A stretch of 41,064 nucleotides of DNA, from NCBI GenBank assembly GCA_905234125.1, contig CAJOGQ010000010.1:1-41064 (forward strand), written 5' to 3'. Below the pieces are notes generated by a model that saw nothing but the letters and a program-made list of their open reading frames with translations, did no database searches and was not told the DNA's origin. Shown here piece by piece: positions 18,401-28,163 of the stretch (its first letter is position 1; the number at the start of each line of letters is the position of its first letter). This stretch comes from an uncultured Bacteroidaceae bacterium (GTDB taxonomy: Bacteria > Bacteroidota > Bacteroidia > Bacteroidales > Bacteroidaceae). A program made the position numbers and the translations under genes.

Positions 18401-18859
18401 GGCCAATGGACACTCAAACTCTCGTTCAACTATCGCATGGGTAACAAGATTGCGAACTTGGCACGTCTGGACAACGAGTCCATGCGCTCCAACATCAACC
18501 AATCGCAGGCTGTGGCTTGGCGTTGGCGTAAGAACGGCGACATCACAGAGATTCCTCGTGCCATGAATGCCAACATCGGCGCATCTTACAATGTGCTGGC
18601 CAGCGACCGCTATGTGGAGAAGGGTGACTACCTGCGTCTGCAATACATGCAGTTGGGCTACTCACTGCCTAACAAGACTTGTAAGGATCTCGGATTCCAG
18701 TCACTGCGTATCAGTGCCTCTGCCAACAACCTCTTCTGTCTCACCAAATATACCGGTGTTGACCCTGAAGTGTCTTACGGTGCATGGGGCGTGTGCTACG
18801 ACAACTCCAAGACACCACGCGCTAAGTCATTTACAATCAGTGTAAACCTTGGATTCTAA
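15452..18859 (+). CDS. SusC/RagA-family TonB-dependent outer-membrane transporter (first copy)
   Basis: The 1135-aa protein has a signal peptide ending AMAQ. A carboxypeptidase-regulatory-like N-terminal domain (ITGYVYDDLGG...) follows, then the TonB-box-like LTEVVVTA, a plug domain (SGTSMRMRGVSTING..., LIVVDGNIFD) and the signature IKVLKDAAATAIWGSRGANG. A long 22-strand-type barrel ends in aromatic FTISVNLGF. SusC proteins import oligosaccharides or peptides with a SusD lipoprotein lid, powered by TonB. The partner SusD starts 57 nt downstream. Substrate cannot be read from the sequence; the neighbouring glycosidases make a plant or fungal glycan plausible. Confidence 0.95.
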   Translation: MNKIKFILTSLVLFFCVSSAMAQSRRITGYVYDDLGGIMMANVVERDNNNRIVEQATTDINGNFSMVIKNPKNKLVVSYVGYKTWSQVIGNTTKFNIRMQDNTQLTEVVVTAKPKVQSNGMSIPLKEISVATQTMNMDDVEGLSFASADEALQGKIAGLDIISNSGNLGSGTSMRMRGVSTINGSAEPLIVVDGNIFDLPDDVSDVNFEDLDNEEQFSTLLSVNPEDIKEIKVLKDAAATAIWGSRGANGVIEITTRRGVMGKTKINFSYRFTGSWAPSGLNMLDGDGYTMMLKEAYFNPKQNSATSDMVELNYDPSYPIQYYNFNKNTDWVDAVNQFGQTHNYYITLNGGGEKARFRISGGYDHQTGTIIKQTLDRFSTRLVLDYDVSDRIRFSTNFALTYTDNHRNWDGNSTTSILGKAYNAMPNMSIHEYDQNGQLTGDFYKMLPTNPTRYAGGNNYYSSYYLSDMKNLGNPVAIAHQAFNNQSTYRINPQFNLLYKLLAKDEEGHQLNLNAEVYMDIYNESVNTYFPSTLTTNSWSTGVNATTNSEYKSLAFTNREKLIFIPKTNADIWTMSAMAQFEFTTGNGTSQYVAHNGIPTGITSSAANGYLTSSTSGTSEWRKAALLASAHIAFFDGRYSFDATLRRDGSTKFGAGRKWGTFPGISARWNINQEPFFEKLHIDNIVSMLSFRPSWGKVGREPGAEYLMYNKYSSYGVYGSGAYTYAAISPDNLRLTDIKWETTTSWNLGANLNLFRDMLQFDFNYYNKQTKDLLMDGVGIPGSTGFSSLQWKNVGGLRNRGWELYMNTGKFLKTGKFSMSVSFNIAQNINTITDMDATVLASMNGEYSYNNREYLKRLQVGNAVGSIYGFRNLGVYRYDYDHNGYTEVSRDTYGDNTAAAAAERGENATLPVARDENGAILYDSKGNPLHMYFNYGGKNYEFKGGDVIYEDINHDGQINELDIVYLGNSNAKVNGGFGLNFNYGQWTLKLSFNYRMGNKIANLARLDNESMRSNINQSQAVAWRWRKNGDITEIPRAMNANIGASYNVLASDRYVEKGDYLRLQYMQLGYSLPNKTCKDLGFQSLRISASANNLFCLTKYTGVDPEVSYGAWGVCYDNSKTPRAKSFTISVNLGF

Positions 18860-18916
18860 CAGATGCTTTTACTGACAGATAGAGCACTGAAAGAGCCTAT
18901 AGATACAGACAAGAAA

Positions 18917-20827
18917 ATGAAAAAAATCATCAAGAATATTACACTCTGCGGACTGATGGTTGTTGGTGGAGGATTTGCCCTCTCATCCTGTGAAGACTAC
19001 CTTACCATTACACCTTCATCGTCCATCGTAGAGGAAGATTTCTGGCAGGACAGAAACGACCTGAAGAATGCCCTCATGGCTTGTTACAAGCGCATGGTGG
19101 ACAACGACCTGCTTCGTAAATACGAGTATTGGGGAGAGGAACGTTCTGACAATGTGGAACGTTCGAGTTCCATCACCTCTTCAGGCCCCGTGGCAAATAT
19201 CATGAATGCCAACCTGCTGCCAACTTATGAACAATTCAACTGGACTCCCATGTACAATGCCATCAACGACTGCAATAAGGTGTTGGCGCATGGACCAGAA
19301 GTGATTGAGAATGATGAGAGTTTCTCCCAAAACGACTGGAAGCCCATTCGTGCGGAGGTGATTACGCTACGTGCTTTGTGCCACTTCTACTTGGTACGCA
19401 CCTTTGGAGAGATTCCCTACGTGACTCAAGATTATAACAACGACTCACAAGAGTTGCGTCTGCCACAATCCACCCAACTGGCTGTTTTGGACAGCATCAT
19501 CACGGATTTGGAGTCTATCAAGAATGATGCCATGATTGACTACGGCACCACGGTGGAAAACAAGGGACGCATCACCAAGAAAGCGGTCTATGCATTGTTG
19601 GCTGATGTGTACTTGTGGAGGGCATCGTACAAGGCTGGCAACAACCAACCATTCAAGAAGGTGACGTTAGCAAGCAACTATCAGGGTGAGCGGACTGAGG
19701 CAGAACTCTCATCTCGCCATGAGGAGTACAGCACCACAGCCGCCTCAGATTATCAGAAGTGCATCGACTATTGCGATTGGGTCATCGAGCGTGCGAAAAC
19801 CGAGAAACTCGAATACATCGAGAAGAACGGTCTGAATGTGGGTGGCGCAGTCATCGAACTGGAACTGGAAGATCTGTTGGCCACCAACGAAACGACCAGC
19901 AAGAAGACTTACATCATGACGGGGGCCAGCCAGCGAGCCTACAACGCCATCTTCGGAACGGGCAATGCTGAAGAGTCCATCTTTGAATTACAGGTGGATG
20001 GGGTGACCTACAGCAATGCGATGATCAACGACCTGTATTTCAACATCAAGGATGGCAGAGCTGGTGCGTTCACGGGACCCGATGTGCTGTACGGTGGTGT
20101 GGAACAGACGCCCAACAGCACCTCGACAGGTTATGTGTACACCAAGACGGACTATCGCCGTTGGGAGACCATCATCTTTGACGAGGCAGGGCAGAACTCC
20201 TTCAATCTGGGTAAATACATCAACCGCACCATCAATCAGAAGAATGCCAACTCGCTCTATCTGACGGACAATGCGGCACAGAGCCTGACGAAGAACTTCA
20301 TCGAACAGACGAAGCGATCGGCAAGCAATGTAGATGCCAACTGGATTATGTACCGTCTGTCAGAGATCTACCTGATGAAGGCCGAAGCCCTCTCGCAACT
20401 CTACGACGATGAGGAGCACCTGATGGAGGCGTTCAATTATGTGAGAGAGGTGTTCAAGCGTTCGAACCCATACGCCTATAACCCCAGCAACTCGACGGCC
20501 AGCAACGACTCGCTGAAGTTTACAAACTTCTCCACGCAGGAGAACATGGAACTGCTGGTGCTGAAAGAGCGTCAGCGTGAGTTTGTGGGCGAAGGAAAAC
20601 GCTGGTACGACCTGGTGCGCTATGCCCTGCGCAGAGGCAGTACAGCGGAGATGCTGGAGATTCTGAGCCACAAATACACGAACAGCAAGTCGATCAGAGC
20701 AAAACTGGCAGACATGCAGTCGCTCTACTCTCCTGTATATAATCAGGAAATCAAAAACAACAACTGGCTCTATCAGAATGGAGTCTGGTCTGTAAATGAG
20801 ACTTCTTCAAGAACTGATGACCTATAA
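18917..20827 (+). CDS. SusD/RagB-family surface lipoprotein (first copy)
   Basis: The 636-aa protein has a lipoprotein signal (LSSC, Cys25, then EDYLTITPSSS, a standard SusD beginning). Conserved SusD landmarks follow: WTPMYNAINDCNKVL, ITLRALCHFYLVRTFGEIPYVT, the TPR-like helices VYALLADVYLWRA, YRLSEIYLMKAEAL and the late ERQREFVGEGKRWYDLVRY. SusD proteins cap the SusC barrel and bind the glycan. A Met at 18863 in the same frame would add 18 residues ahead of the signal peptide and is rejected. The next FAS1 gene starts 11 nt after the stop, so the genes are clearly co-transcribed. Confidence 0.95.
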   Translation: MKKIIKNITLCGLMVVGGGFALSSCEDYLTITPSSSIVEEDFWQDRNDLKNALMACYKRMVDNDLLRKYEYWGEERSDNVERSSSITSSGPVANIMNANLLPTYEQFNWTPMYNAINDCNKVLAHGPEVIENDESFSQNDWKPIRAEVITLRALCHFYLVRTFGEIPYVTQDYNNDSQELRLPQSTQLAVLDSIITDLESIKNDAMIDYGTTVENKGRITKKAVYALLADVYLWRASYKAGNNQPFKKVTLASNYQGERTEAELSSRHEEYSTTAASDYQKCIDYCDWVIERAKTEKLEYIEKNGLNVGGAVIELELEDLLATNETTSKKTYIMTGASQRAYNAIFGTGNAEESIFELQVDGVTYSNAMINDLYFNIKDGRAGAFTGPDVLYGGVEQTPNSTSTGYVYTKTDYRRWETIIFDEAGQNSFNLGKYINRTINQKNANSLYLTDNAAQSLTKNFIEQTKRSASNVDANWIMYRLSEIYLMKAEALSQLYDDEEHLMEAFNYVREVFKRSNPYAYNPSNSTASNDSLKFTNFSTQENMELLVLKERQREFVGEGKRWYDLVRYALRRGSTAEMLEILSHKYTNSKSIRAKLADMQSLYSPVYNQEIKNNNWLYQNGVWSVNETSSRTDDL

Positions 20828-20838
20828 TAATAAGAACT

Positions 20839-22938
20839 ATGGATATCATTAAGAATATAAAAACATTTTGCGGTGCAGTCATGCTGATGGGTGTGGGTGG
20901 CACGGTGACGCTGTATTCCTGTTCGGAGGACATCGACGAAAGTGCGCTCTACACCTTCACAGGCGAGATGATGACCGACCACTTCGAGAATCATCCGGAA
21001 ACGTTCAGCAGTTACCTCACCATACTGGGGAAGGTGCACCAGAGCAAGCGTTCGACGTCAACCATGAAGGAACTGCTCGACGCTCGTGGCAACTACACCT
21101 GCTTTGCGCCAACCAATGAGGCCATCACCCTCTATCTCGACTCGCTCGTGAAGATAGGAGAGGCTTCATCGACCGATGTGAATGAAATACCTGATTCGGT
21201 GGCGGAGGCTATCGTGTTCAACTCCATCATCGAGAATGGGGACGAGGAGGCGTTTGCCACCACTTCATTCGCAAACGACGAACCCCTGCCCCTCACCAAC
21301 ATGAATGGGCGATATGTAACCCCATCGTATGACAACGACGAGGACAACAACACTGTGGTGTGTGTGAACATCTACTCCAAAATCATCGATGGCGACATCG
21401 AGGTGGAGAATGGTTATATCCACACCATCGACCGTGTGCTCTCTCCATCCACAGCCACCATTGCCGACATGGTGATGACGACGGCGAACACAACGCTGTT
21501 TGGCGAATGCTTGGGACTGACGGGCTGGGATGCCAAACTGACAAAGTATAAGGATGAGGTATGGGAAGAGACGTTCGACGACATCAGGGGCACGAAGACG
21601 ACGGGTATCAACGCTAAATTCGACGGTAACTGGCCTGACAAACGCCTGTATGGCTACACCATTTTTGTGGAGACCGACTCCGTATTTGAAGCAAACGGCA
21701 TCACAGACATCGCTTCGCTGAAGGAGTATGTGAGAGCCAACAACAACTTCGATGACGACACGAACCGCGGTCATGAAACGAGCTGGGGCGATGACTATGA
21801 CGATGACTACAACTGGTTGAATCAGTTTGTGGCCTACCACATCCTGCCCGAGAAGTTGAGCTATGCCAACATGGTGACGTGGGCGAATGAATATGGTTGT
21901 GACGCATCGATGATGAAGACCCGCACGGCCAACCAGTTCTATGTGAACGTATGGGAGTATTGGGAGACAGTCGGCATCCAGCGTCGTTCCATCAAGATTA
22001 CGGGTTGCCGTGTGAACGGTATCATCCAACGTCGCATCAACCGCAAGTCAGTGTATAACCAGAGTAACTGCCGCGAGATTCCTTCGGCTATCACCGTACC
22101 AGGCTTATTGGTGAGCCCCAGCAATGAAGGGTATGACAACGACGCACTGAACGGTATGTACTTCCCGATTGACGGCATTCTGTTGTGGACGCCAGAGATA
22201 CCTCAGAAGGTGCTGAACGAACGTCTGCGCTACGACATCACGGCGCTGTTCCCAGAGTTGCTAACGAATAATCTCCGTCAGAACCGAACGAACAACTGGT
22301 ACTTCAACTGCGAGTATTTCGACAACATGTATGAGATTGTAGAGGGTACTGACTTCTGGTATCTGCCCAACACGAGCTATTCAACAGGCTTAGGCTCATG
22401 GATGGACTACCAGATTGACGAGTTCAACATCAACGGGCAGTATGACTTCACGATGAAGTTGCCACCTGTGCCCTACACAGGTACCTACGAACTGCGCTAC
22501 GGTGTGTGGGCCAACAACAACCGTGGTATGGCACAGATCTATATGGGCAAGAACCCACGAAACCTGCCTGCTATTGGCATCCCAATCGACCTCCGTTCTG
22601 CATCGGGCACCAACCCTGCATCGACAGGATGGGTGACGGAAGCCTCCATTGCCCCAACGGGAAGCGACTCAACGGCGCTATACGAAAACATGAAGACGAT
22701 GCGCAACCTGGGATTCATGAAGGGCTCCAAGTACATTCAGGTGAGTGGTGGTACTGCACGCGACTCGCAAGACAACCTGCGCAAAATCATCTACACGGGA
22801 CAGTTTGAAGCTGGCGAGACCTACTGGATTCGCTACAAGTCGGTGCTGACCAGTTCGATGACCGAGTTTTTCTACGACTATCTGGAACTTGTTCCGAAGT
22901 CGGTGTATGCAGGTGAGAACAATGAGGATATATGGTAA
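20839..22938 (+). CDS. Fasciclin (FAS1)-domain lipoprotein, second of three
   Basis: The 699-aa protein has a lipoprotein signal with LYSC (Cys28) followed by SEDIDE. FAS1 features are YTCFAPTNEAITLYLDSL near residue 95 and the closing ENGYIHTIDRVLSP near 195. A second FAS1-like unit begins IADMVMTTAN and ends before about 420. The C-terminal part (about 490-690, WYFNCEYFDNMYEIVEGTDFWYLPNT..., with FTMKLPPVPYTGTYELRYG) looks like a beta-sandwich binding module, but I do not recognise a named family. It lies between SusD (11 nt) and the third FAS1 gene (24 nt). A glycan- or matrix-binding surface role is inferred. Confidence 0.8.
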   Translation: MDIIKNIKTFCGAVMLMGVGGTVTLYSCSEDIDESALYTFTGEMMTDHFENHPETFSSYLTILGKVHQSKRSTSTMKELLDARGNYTCFAPTNEAITLYLDSLVKIGEASSTDVNEIPDSVAEAIVFNSIIENGDEEAFATTSFANDEPLPLTNMNGRYVTPSYDNDEDNNTVVCVNIYSKIIDGDIEVENGYIHTIDRVLSPSTATIADMVMTTANTTLFGECLGLTGWDAKLTKYKDEVWEETFDDIRGTKTTGINAKFDGNWPDKRLYGYTIFVETDSVFEANGITDIASLKEYVRANNNFDDDTNRGHETSWGDDYDDDYNWLNQFVAYHILPEKLSYANMVTWANEYGCDASMMKTRTANQFYVNVWEYWETVGIQRRSIKITGCRVNGIIQRRINRKSVYNQSNCREIPSAITVPGLLVSPSNEGYDNDALNGMYFPIDGILLWTPEIPQKVLNERLRYDITALFPELLTNNLRQNRTNNWYFNCEYFDNMYEIVEGTDFWYLPNTSYSTGLGSWMDYQIDEFNINGQYDFTMKLPPVPYTGTYELRYGVWANNNRGMAQIYMGKNPRNLPAIGIPIDLRSASGTNPASTGWVTEASIAPTGSDSTALYENMKTMRNLGFMKGSKYIQVSGGTARDSQDNLRKIIYTGQFEAGETYWIRYKSVLTSSMTEFFYDYLELVPKSVYAGENNEDIW

Positions 22939-22962
22939 AAGAACTCAAAAACATTAGAACTC

Positions 22963-24825
22963 ATGAAAATCAAGAATAATCAATGGTTCGCAGTGGCGCT
23001 GATGACTGTGGCTTTGTCCACAGTCATGACAGGGTGCTCAGACGACCACTTCGACATATCGGCTGATGCGTCTGGGAAGCAGACCATCTGGCAGAACATC
23101 GAGCAGAAAGAAGAACTGAGCGAATACGCCGACATTCTACGGAGGGTGTATTATTCGTCGTCGGAAGACAAAACGACGTCGGAAACGTATGCCGACCTGC
23201 TGAATGGTGACCAAACGTTCACTATCTGGGCACCAAAGAACGGTTCCTTCGACTACAGCTACTACAAAGATTTGCTGGACTCCGGCGAAAGAGATAAGAT
23301 CTACAGAGTGGAGAAGGAACTGATCCGTAATAACATGACACGCTACACCAATGTGGTGAATGGAACGGACTCCGTGAAGATAGACCTGTTCAATAGCAAG
23401 GCCGCATGGCTGAACAAGGGCAAGCAGACCATCAAGGGAGTGCCTATCACCCAAGCTAACATCGGATCGAAGAACGGTGTTCTACACATCACAAATGGTG
23501 CAGTGGACTATCAGCCCAACCTGTATGAATATCTCGCATGGGGCAATGGTTTGGATTCCATCAATGCGTTCATCAAGAGCTACCAGACGATGGAGTTTGA
23601 TGAGTATGCTTCGACGAAAGGACCGACCATCGACGGCAAGATTACGTGGGTGGACAGCATCACGTATATGTCGAATGACTACACGACGGGCTTCATGCGG
23701 GCTTACATCGACAGGGAGGACTCGAACTACGTGATGGTGATGCCGACCAACGGCACTTGGAAGACAATGCTGGAGAAGACCCAGAAGTACTTCCAGTTCA
23801 AAGGTTCGTATATACAAGACATCAATACGCAGACGGAATCGGGCAAGGACACCCTCATCAAGGGAGCCGAGACCACATTCACACAGGCTGAGATGGACTC
23901 GCTAAACAACCTCTATGCGAAAAATGCCATCTGCCAAAACCTGGTCTTCAACGCCAACTGGCAGTATGAGCAGATTCCCATCACGAGCATCGATGCCATC
24001 CGAAGCGCTGATGCACGAGAGGATTCACTCCTTTCGACAGCAGACACGAAGTTCAAGAAAACGGGAACGCTGAATGCCTTCAACCGGGCGAATGCGCTGA
24101 TGATGAACACGGTGGAAGTGAACAACTACCCCACCCTGTTTGGCAACGCCGACCCCGTGGAGGTGAGCAACGGCTATGCCTACATCGTGGATGACTTCAA
24201 GTTCCCCTACAAGACCTTTGCACCCGATATCGACGACCTGGACTATGAGTCGTGCGACAACATGTGCGACCCCGTCATACACTCCGAGACCTACACGAGC
24301 CCGACGGTTATCATCGACGGCGATACGGTGCAGACGGACTCGACGTTCAAGTACAGCTATATAGCCCTGAAGAACAAGAGCACATCGTCGCATCCTGGTG
24401 CTTACTTCAGAGTGGCCGACGTGCTTTCATGCAAGTACGACATCTATGTGGTGATTGGCTACAACACCGACTACATGTTGCAGAACAAATTCTACGTGTA
24501 CCTTTCATACGACACACCCGAGAAACGTCTATCTGACCAGCGCCTGTCGAACCCGAACGAGGATGCTGTGGACGCGAAGGGTGAGAGCATTGCCGGAACG
24601 GACGTGTTCGTGAACCGTCCGATACACTACAACGAGAAGGGCGAGGTGGACTTCACCGACACGATTTGTGTGGCGAAGGACTTCGAGTTCCCTGTGTGCT
24701 ACTATGGGTTGACCAACGCTTACCCTGTCATCAATATCAAGAGCAATTTCAAGTCGACAGAAAAGTCGTACTATTGCCGCGAGATTTGGGTGAACGCCAT
24801 TATTTTCAAATCTAAAGAATATTAA
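22963..24825 (+). CDS. Fasciclin (FAS1)-domain lipoprotein, third of three
   Basis: The 620-aa protein has a lipoprotein signal with MTGC (Cys25) and SDDHFD after it. The FAS1-like part contains TFTIWAPKNGSFDYSYYKDLL near residue 90 and closes with NGVLHITNGAVDYQPNLYEYL near 190. A second FAS1-like segment carries NYVMVMPTNGTWKTML near 255 and ends VSNGYAYIVDDFKFP near 410. The C-terminal 200 residues are beta-rich and unassigned. The downstream SusC begins only 4 nt after the stop codon. The pairing of two FAS1 lipoproteins with a flanking SusCD on each side suggests they belong to one outer-membrane complex. Confidence 0.8.
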   Translation: MKIKNNQWFAVALMTVALSTVMTGCSDDHFDISADASGKQTIWQNIEQKEELSEYADILRRVYYSSSEDKTTSETYADLLNGDQTFTIWAPKNGSFDYSYYKDLLDSGERDKIYRVEKELIRNNMTRYTNVVNGTDSVKIDLFNSKAAWLNKGKQTIKGVPITQANIGSKNGVLHITNGAVDYQPNLYEYLAWGNGLDSINAFIKSYQTMEFDEYASTKGPTIDGKITWVDSITYMSNDYTTGFMRAYIDREDSNYVMVMPTNGTWKTMLEKTQKYFQFKGSYIQDINTQTESGKDTLIKGAETTFTQAEMDSLNNLYAKNAICQNLVFNANWQYEQIPITSIDAIRSADAREDSLLSTADTKFKKTGTLNAFNRANALMMNTVEVNNYPTLFGNADPVEVSNGYAYIVDDFKFPYKTFAPDIDDLDYESCDNMCDPVIHSETYTSPTVIIDGDTVQTDSTFKYSYIALKNKSTSSHPGAYFRVADVLSCKYDIYVVIGYNTDYMLQNKFYVYLSYDTPEKRLSDQRLSNPNEDAVDAKGESIAGTDVFVNRPIHYNEKGEVDFTDTICVAKDFEFPVCYYGLTNAYPVINIKSNFKSTEKSYYCREIWVNAIIFKSKEY

Positions 24826-24829
24826 AGAC

Positions 24830-27800
24830 ATGAAAAATCAGTATATTCACACAGGCTTGCTTCGCATAGGCGTAGGTCTCCTGATGCTGTCGGGAGCCAC
24901 TACCCTATTGGCTCAGGAAGCAGAGGAAGGCCAGACGGTGGCCAAGCCTGTCAGAGAGACGGTCGCCCAGCCCCAATATGAGATGAAGGAGGTGAGTGGC
25001 TATGTTTACGACGCAGCGACGAAAGCCCCGATGGACGGTGTGACGGTGCAAGCCTACGGCAACAGCCGATACACCATCATGACAGGCGAGGACGGAAAAT
25101 ACACACTGAAGGTGCCCGTGTTCGTACAGTCGCTCTATGTGAGCGTGCCTGAATACAACGCCGTGCAGGTGAGCTTCAGCGGAACTACCGCACCCGATGT
25201 GGCTATGTACAGCAATCGGTTCAACTCAGTCTATGCCCCCACAACCAGCATCACAGCTAAAAGTGTGGCAACGATCGGCGACATCACGTCGGCTGTCGTA
25301 GTGGACGAGGAGATTGAAAACAGGCTGTCGGGCGACATCCACACCATCAACCGCACAGGAATGCGTGGTCAGGGTGTGGCGATGTTCATTCGTGGTCTCA
25401 ACTCGCTCAACATCAATGCCCAACCGCTGATTGTGCTGGACGGCATGATTATAGATCCGCAGTTAGACAGGACAAGCGTTCACGATGGATTCTTCAACAA
25501 CATCCTTGCAGGCATCGACCCCGAAGACGTCGAGTCGGTGGAGGTGATGAAGAACGCCACTTCGCTCTATGGCGCGAGGGGTGGTAATGGTGTGGTGATC
25601 ATCAACACGAAGCGTGGTCGGTCGATGGCCACCAAGATCAACGTGAGCCTGAATGCAGGCTTCGAACTAGCACCATCCCTACCCTCAATGATGAATGCCT
25701 CACAGTATCGGGGCTATGTGAGCGAACTGATGGGTACGACCACTTACGGGTCGGAACACTCAACATCGAGCACAACCATCCCGTTCCTGAACAACAACCC
25801 AGATTACTACTGGTATCCGATGTACCACAACGACACGGATTGGTCTGACGGCCTCTACCGCACGGCTGGCACGCAGAACTATAAGGTGAACGTGCAAGGT
25901 GGTGACGATGTGGCTATGTACAACCTGTCATTAGGCTACACCAATTCGCAATCGACAGCTAAGAAGAACGGCTTCGACCGCCTAAACATCCGCTTCAACA
26001 CCGACATCAAGCTCATCAAGAACCTCTCGACACAACTCGACTTGGCCTACTCTAAGTTGGCCTACAACATGAGAGACAACGGTTGGGCTGAGTCCTACAC
26101 GAGCAGCACCATCTCATCGCCCAACGTACTCGGACTCATTCAGGCTCCGTTCCTGTCAAAGTATGGCTACTACACAGGCGATGACGGCAAACTGCACCTC
26201 TCATCGGTGTATGCAGGCAAGTATATCGACGATGACAACTACCCGTTCGACTTCGCATCGGCCTACGGCACCAACACGGCTTTGGCTAACCCCTACTGGA
26301 TTCTGCAGAATGGTAAGGGCGACAACAAGAACCGTCAGGAAGTGACGCAGTTCAACCTCAACATCATGCCGAAATGGGAAATCAACAAGCATTGGACCAT
26401 CACCAACCGCTTTGCCTATCAGCTGAACCGCTCAAACGAGAAGTACTTTCTCCCGATGGCCGGTAGCCCCATCTTCAACTACGAAGGCTACGGCGACGTG
26501 AACTCTGTGGTGAAGTCTCAATTCACCAAGGAAACTTCCATCTACGAAGAATTCCGCATCAACTGGAACCAGAGCTTTGGCATGCACGACATTCTGGCAT
26601 TCGGTGGTCTGCGATTCACGAGCAACAAATTCTCCGATTCGAATATGCGATCTTACGACCCAGGCAGTGACAAGATGCCCGACCAGAAGAACTCCAACAA
26701 GTTCCGCTCTGCCCCGGGCGAGCAGGATGCCTGGAACAACCTTGCCTACTATTTGCAGGCTCGTTGGGCTGTGAAGAACACCTACATCCTCGAAGGAACG
26801 CTTTCGGCTGAGACCTCATCACGTTTCGGCAAAAAGGCATCCGAAGGCATGAAGTTCTGTGGCGTGAGATGGGGCATCTTCCCCAGCATCCAAGCAGGTT
26901 GGGTCATCAGCAACGAACCTTGGATGCAATCTGTCCGTGCCATCAACTACCTGAAACTGACAGGAGGCTACGACGAGTCGGGAAATGACAACATCGATTA
27001 CTCCGCAGCACGCACCTACTTCAAGTCCTACACCTTCCTGAAGACGGCGACTGCCCTTCAGTTGGAGAACATTGAGAACCCCACCATTCAGTGGGAAACT
27101 ACACGTCGTTGGAACATTGGTCTGAACGGTTCGTTCTTCAATAACCGCGTGCAGGCTGGAGCTGACTTCTACATCTCCAACACCGACAATCTCATCACCA
27201 GCAAGAGCATCAACTACATGTCCGGTCTGGCAAACTACCTCTGCAACGGAGGCAAACTCCGCAACATAGGTGTGGACGTGAGAGCCAACGTCATCGTGCT
27301 GAACATGAAGGATTTCAAGTGGCAGTTAGGAGCTACGATGGGACATTACAAGAACAAGATCACTTCCCTGCCCGAAGGCGACTACACGCAGAAGATTTAC
27401 GGGGCAGAGGTGCTCACGTCAGTCAACAACCCTGCAGGTGTGTTCTACGGCTTCAAGACGGCAGGTGTGTTCTCCACCGATGCTGAGGCATCGTCAGCCA
27501 CTACAGCCACAACCGATGGCTATCTGAAGTATCCTACAGGCATCACGAAGAATCCTTACCGCAACTTCTCGGCAGGCGACATGCACTTCGTCGATCTGGA
27601 CGGAAATGGCATCATCAACGATGCAGACAAGTGCGTCATTGGCGACCCCAACCCATCCATCTACGGAACGGTCTATACGAACCTCTCTTACAAGCGCTGG
27701 AGCCTCGACATCAACTTCAAGTATTCGGTGGGCAACGACATCTACAACTATCAGCGCAGCCAGCTCGAATCGCTCAACACGTTCTATAACCAGACCACAG

Positions 27801-28150
27801 CCGCCATGAACCGCTGGACTTGCGAAGGCGATAATGCCCTCCTGCCCCGTGTGATGTCGTCCGAATCTGAGGATTGGGTCAACAACGAGCGCTTCTCCGA
27901 CCGCTGGATTGAAGACGGCTCATTCTTCAAGCTCAAGAAGGTGCGACTCTCCTACGAGTGGCCTATCAACGCCTCTTGGATTCAGGGACTCACCGTCTGG
28001 GCTGAGAGCAACAACCTCTTCACCATCACCAAGTACACAGGCAAAGACCCAGAGTTCTCCTGTGGCAACGGTGTGCTCTATCAGGGCATCGACGCAGGTC
28101 TGCTCCCCAGCAACAGAAGTTTCAACCTCGGTGTAAAAATCAACTTGTAA
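24830..28150 (+). CDS. SusC/RagA-family TonB-dependent outer-membrane transporter (second copy)
   Basis: The 1106-aa protein has a signal peptide ending LLAQ, a short acidic/Pro-rich extension, and a carboxypeptidase-like domain (VSGYVYDAATKAPMDGVTV). A plug domain follows (GMRGQGVAMFIRGLNSLNINAQPLIVLDG), with VEVMKNATSLYGARGGNGVVII as the SusC signature. The barrel ends in SFNLGVKINL. The usual TonB box with EVVVT is not obvious; the corresponding region reads YAPTTSITAKS, so TonB contact may differ from the first copy. Its SusD partner follows after 13 nt. The two SusC proteins are clearly diverged rather than a recent duplication. Confidence 0.93.
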   Translation: MKNQYIHTGLLRIGVGLLMLSGATTLLAQEAEEGQTVAKPVRETVAQPQYEMKEVSGYVYDAATKAPMDGVTVQAYGNSRYTIMTGEDGKYTLKVPVFVQSLYVSVPEYNAVQVSFSGTTAPDVAMYSNRFNSVYAPTTSITAKSVATIGDITSAVVVDEEIENRLSGDIHTINRTGMRGQGVAMFIRGLNSLNINAQPLIVLDGMIIDPQLDRTSVHDGFFNNILAGIDPEDVESVEVMKNATSLYGARGGNGVVIINTKRGRSMATKINVSLNAGFELAPSLPSMMNASQYRGYVSELMGTTTYGSEHSTSSTTIPFLNNNPDYYWYPMYHNDTDWSDGLYRTAGTQNYKVNVQGGDDVAMYNLSLGYTNSQSTAKKNGFDRLNIRFNTDIKLIKNLSTQLDLAYSKLAYNMRDNGWAESYTSSTISSPNVLGLIQAPFLSKYGYYTGDDGKLHLSSVYAGKYIDDDNYPFDFASAYGTNTALANPYWILQNGKGDNKNRQEVTQFNLNIMPKWEINKHWTITNRFAYQLNRSNEKYFLPMAGSPIFNYEGYGDVNSVVKSQFTKETSIYEEFRINWNQSFGMHDILAFGGLRFTSNKFSDSNMRSYDPGSDKMPDQKNSNKFRSAPGEQDAWNNLAYYLQARWAVKNTYILEGTLSAETSSRFGKKASEGMKFCGVRWGIFPSIQAGWVISNEPWMQSVRAINYLKLTGGYDESGNDNIDYSAARTYFKSYTFLKTATALQLENIENPTIQWETTRRWNIGLNGSFFNNRVQAGADFYISNTDNLITSKSINYMSGLANYLCNGGKLRNIGVDVRANVIVLNMKDFKWQLGATMGHYKNKITSLPEGDYTQKIYGAEVLTSVNNPAGVFYGFKTAGVFSTDAEASSATTATTDGYLKYPTGITKNPYRNFSAGDMHFVDLDGNGIINDADKCVIGDPNPSIYGTVYTNLSYKRWSLDINFKYSVGNDIYNYQRSQLESLNTFYNQTTAAMNRWTCEGDNALLPRVMSSESEDWVNNERFSDRWIEDGSFFKLKKVRLSYEWPINASWIQGLTVWAESNNLFTITKYTGKDPEFSCGNGVLYQGIDAGLLPSNRSFNLGVKINL

Positions 28151-28163
28151 CACATAGACAATC

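Noticed and set aside
21265..22029. Minus-strand frame of 254 codons inside the second FAS1 gene
   Set aside because: Antisense shadow without recognisable features in the middle of a tightly packed operon.
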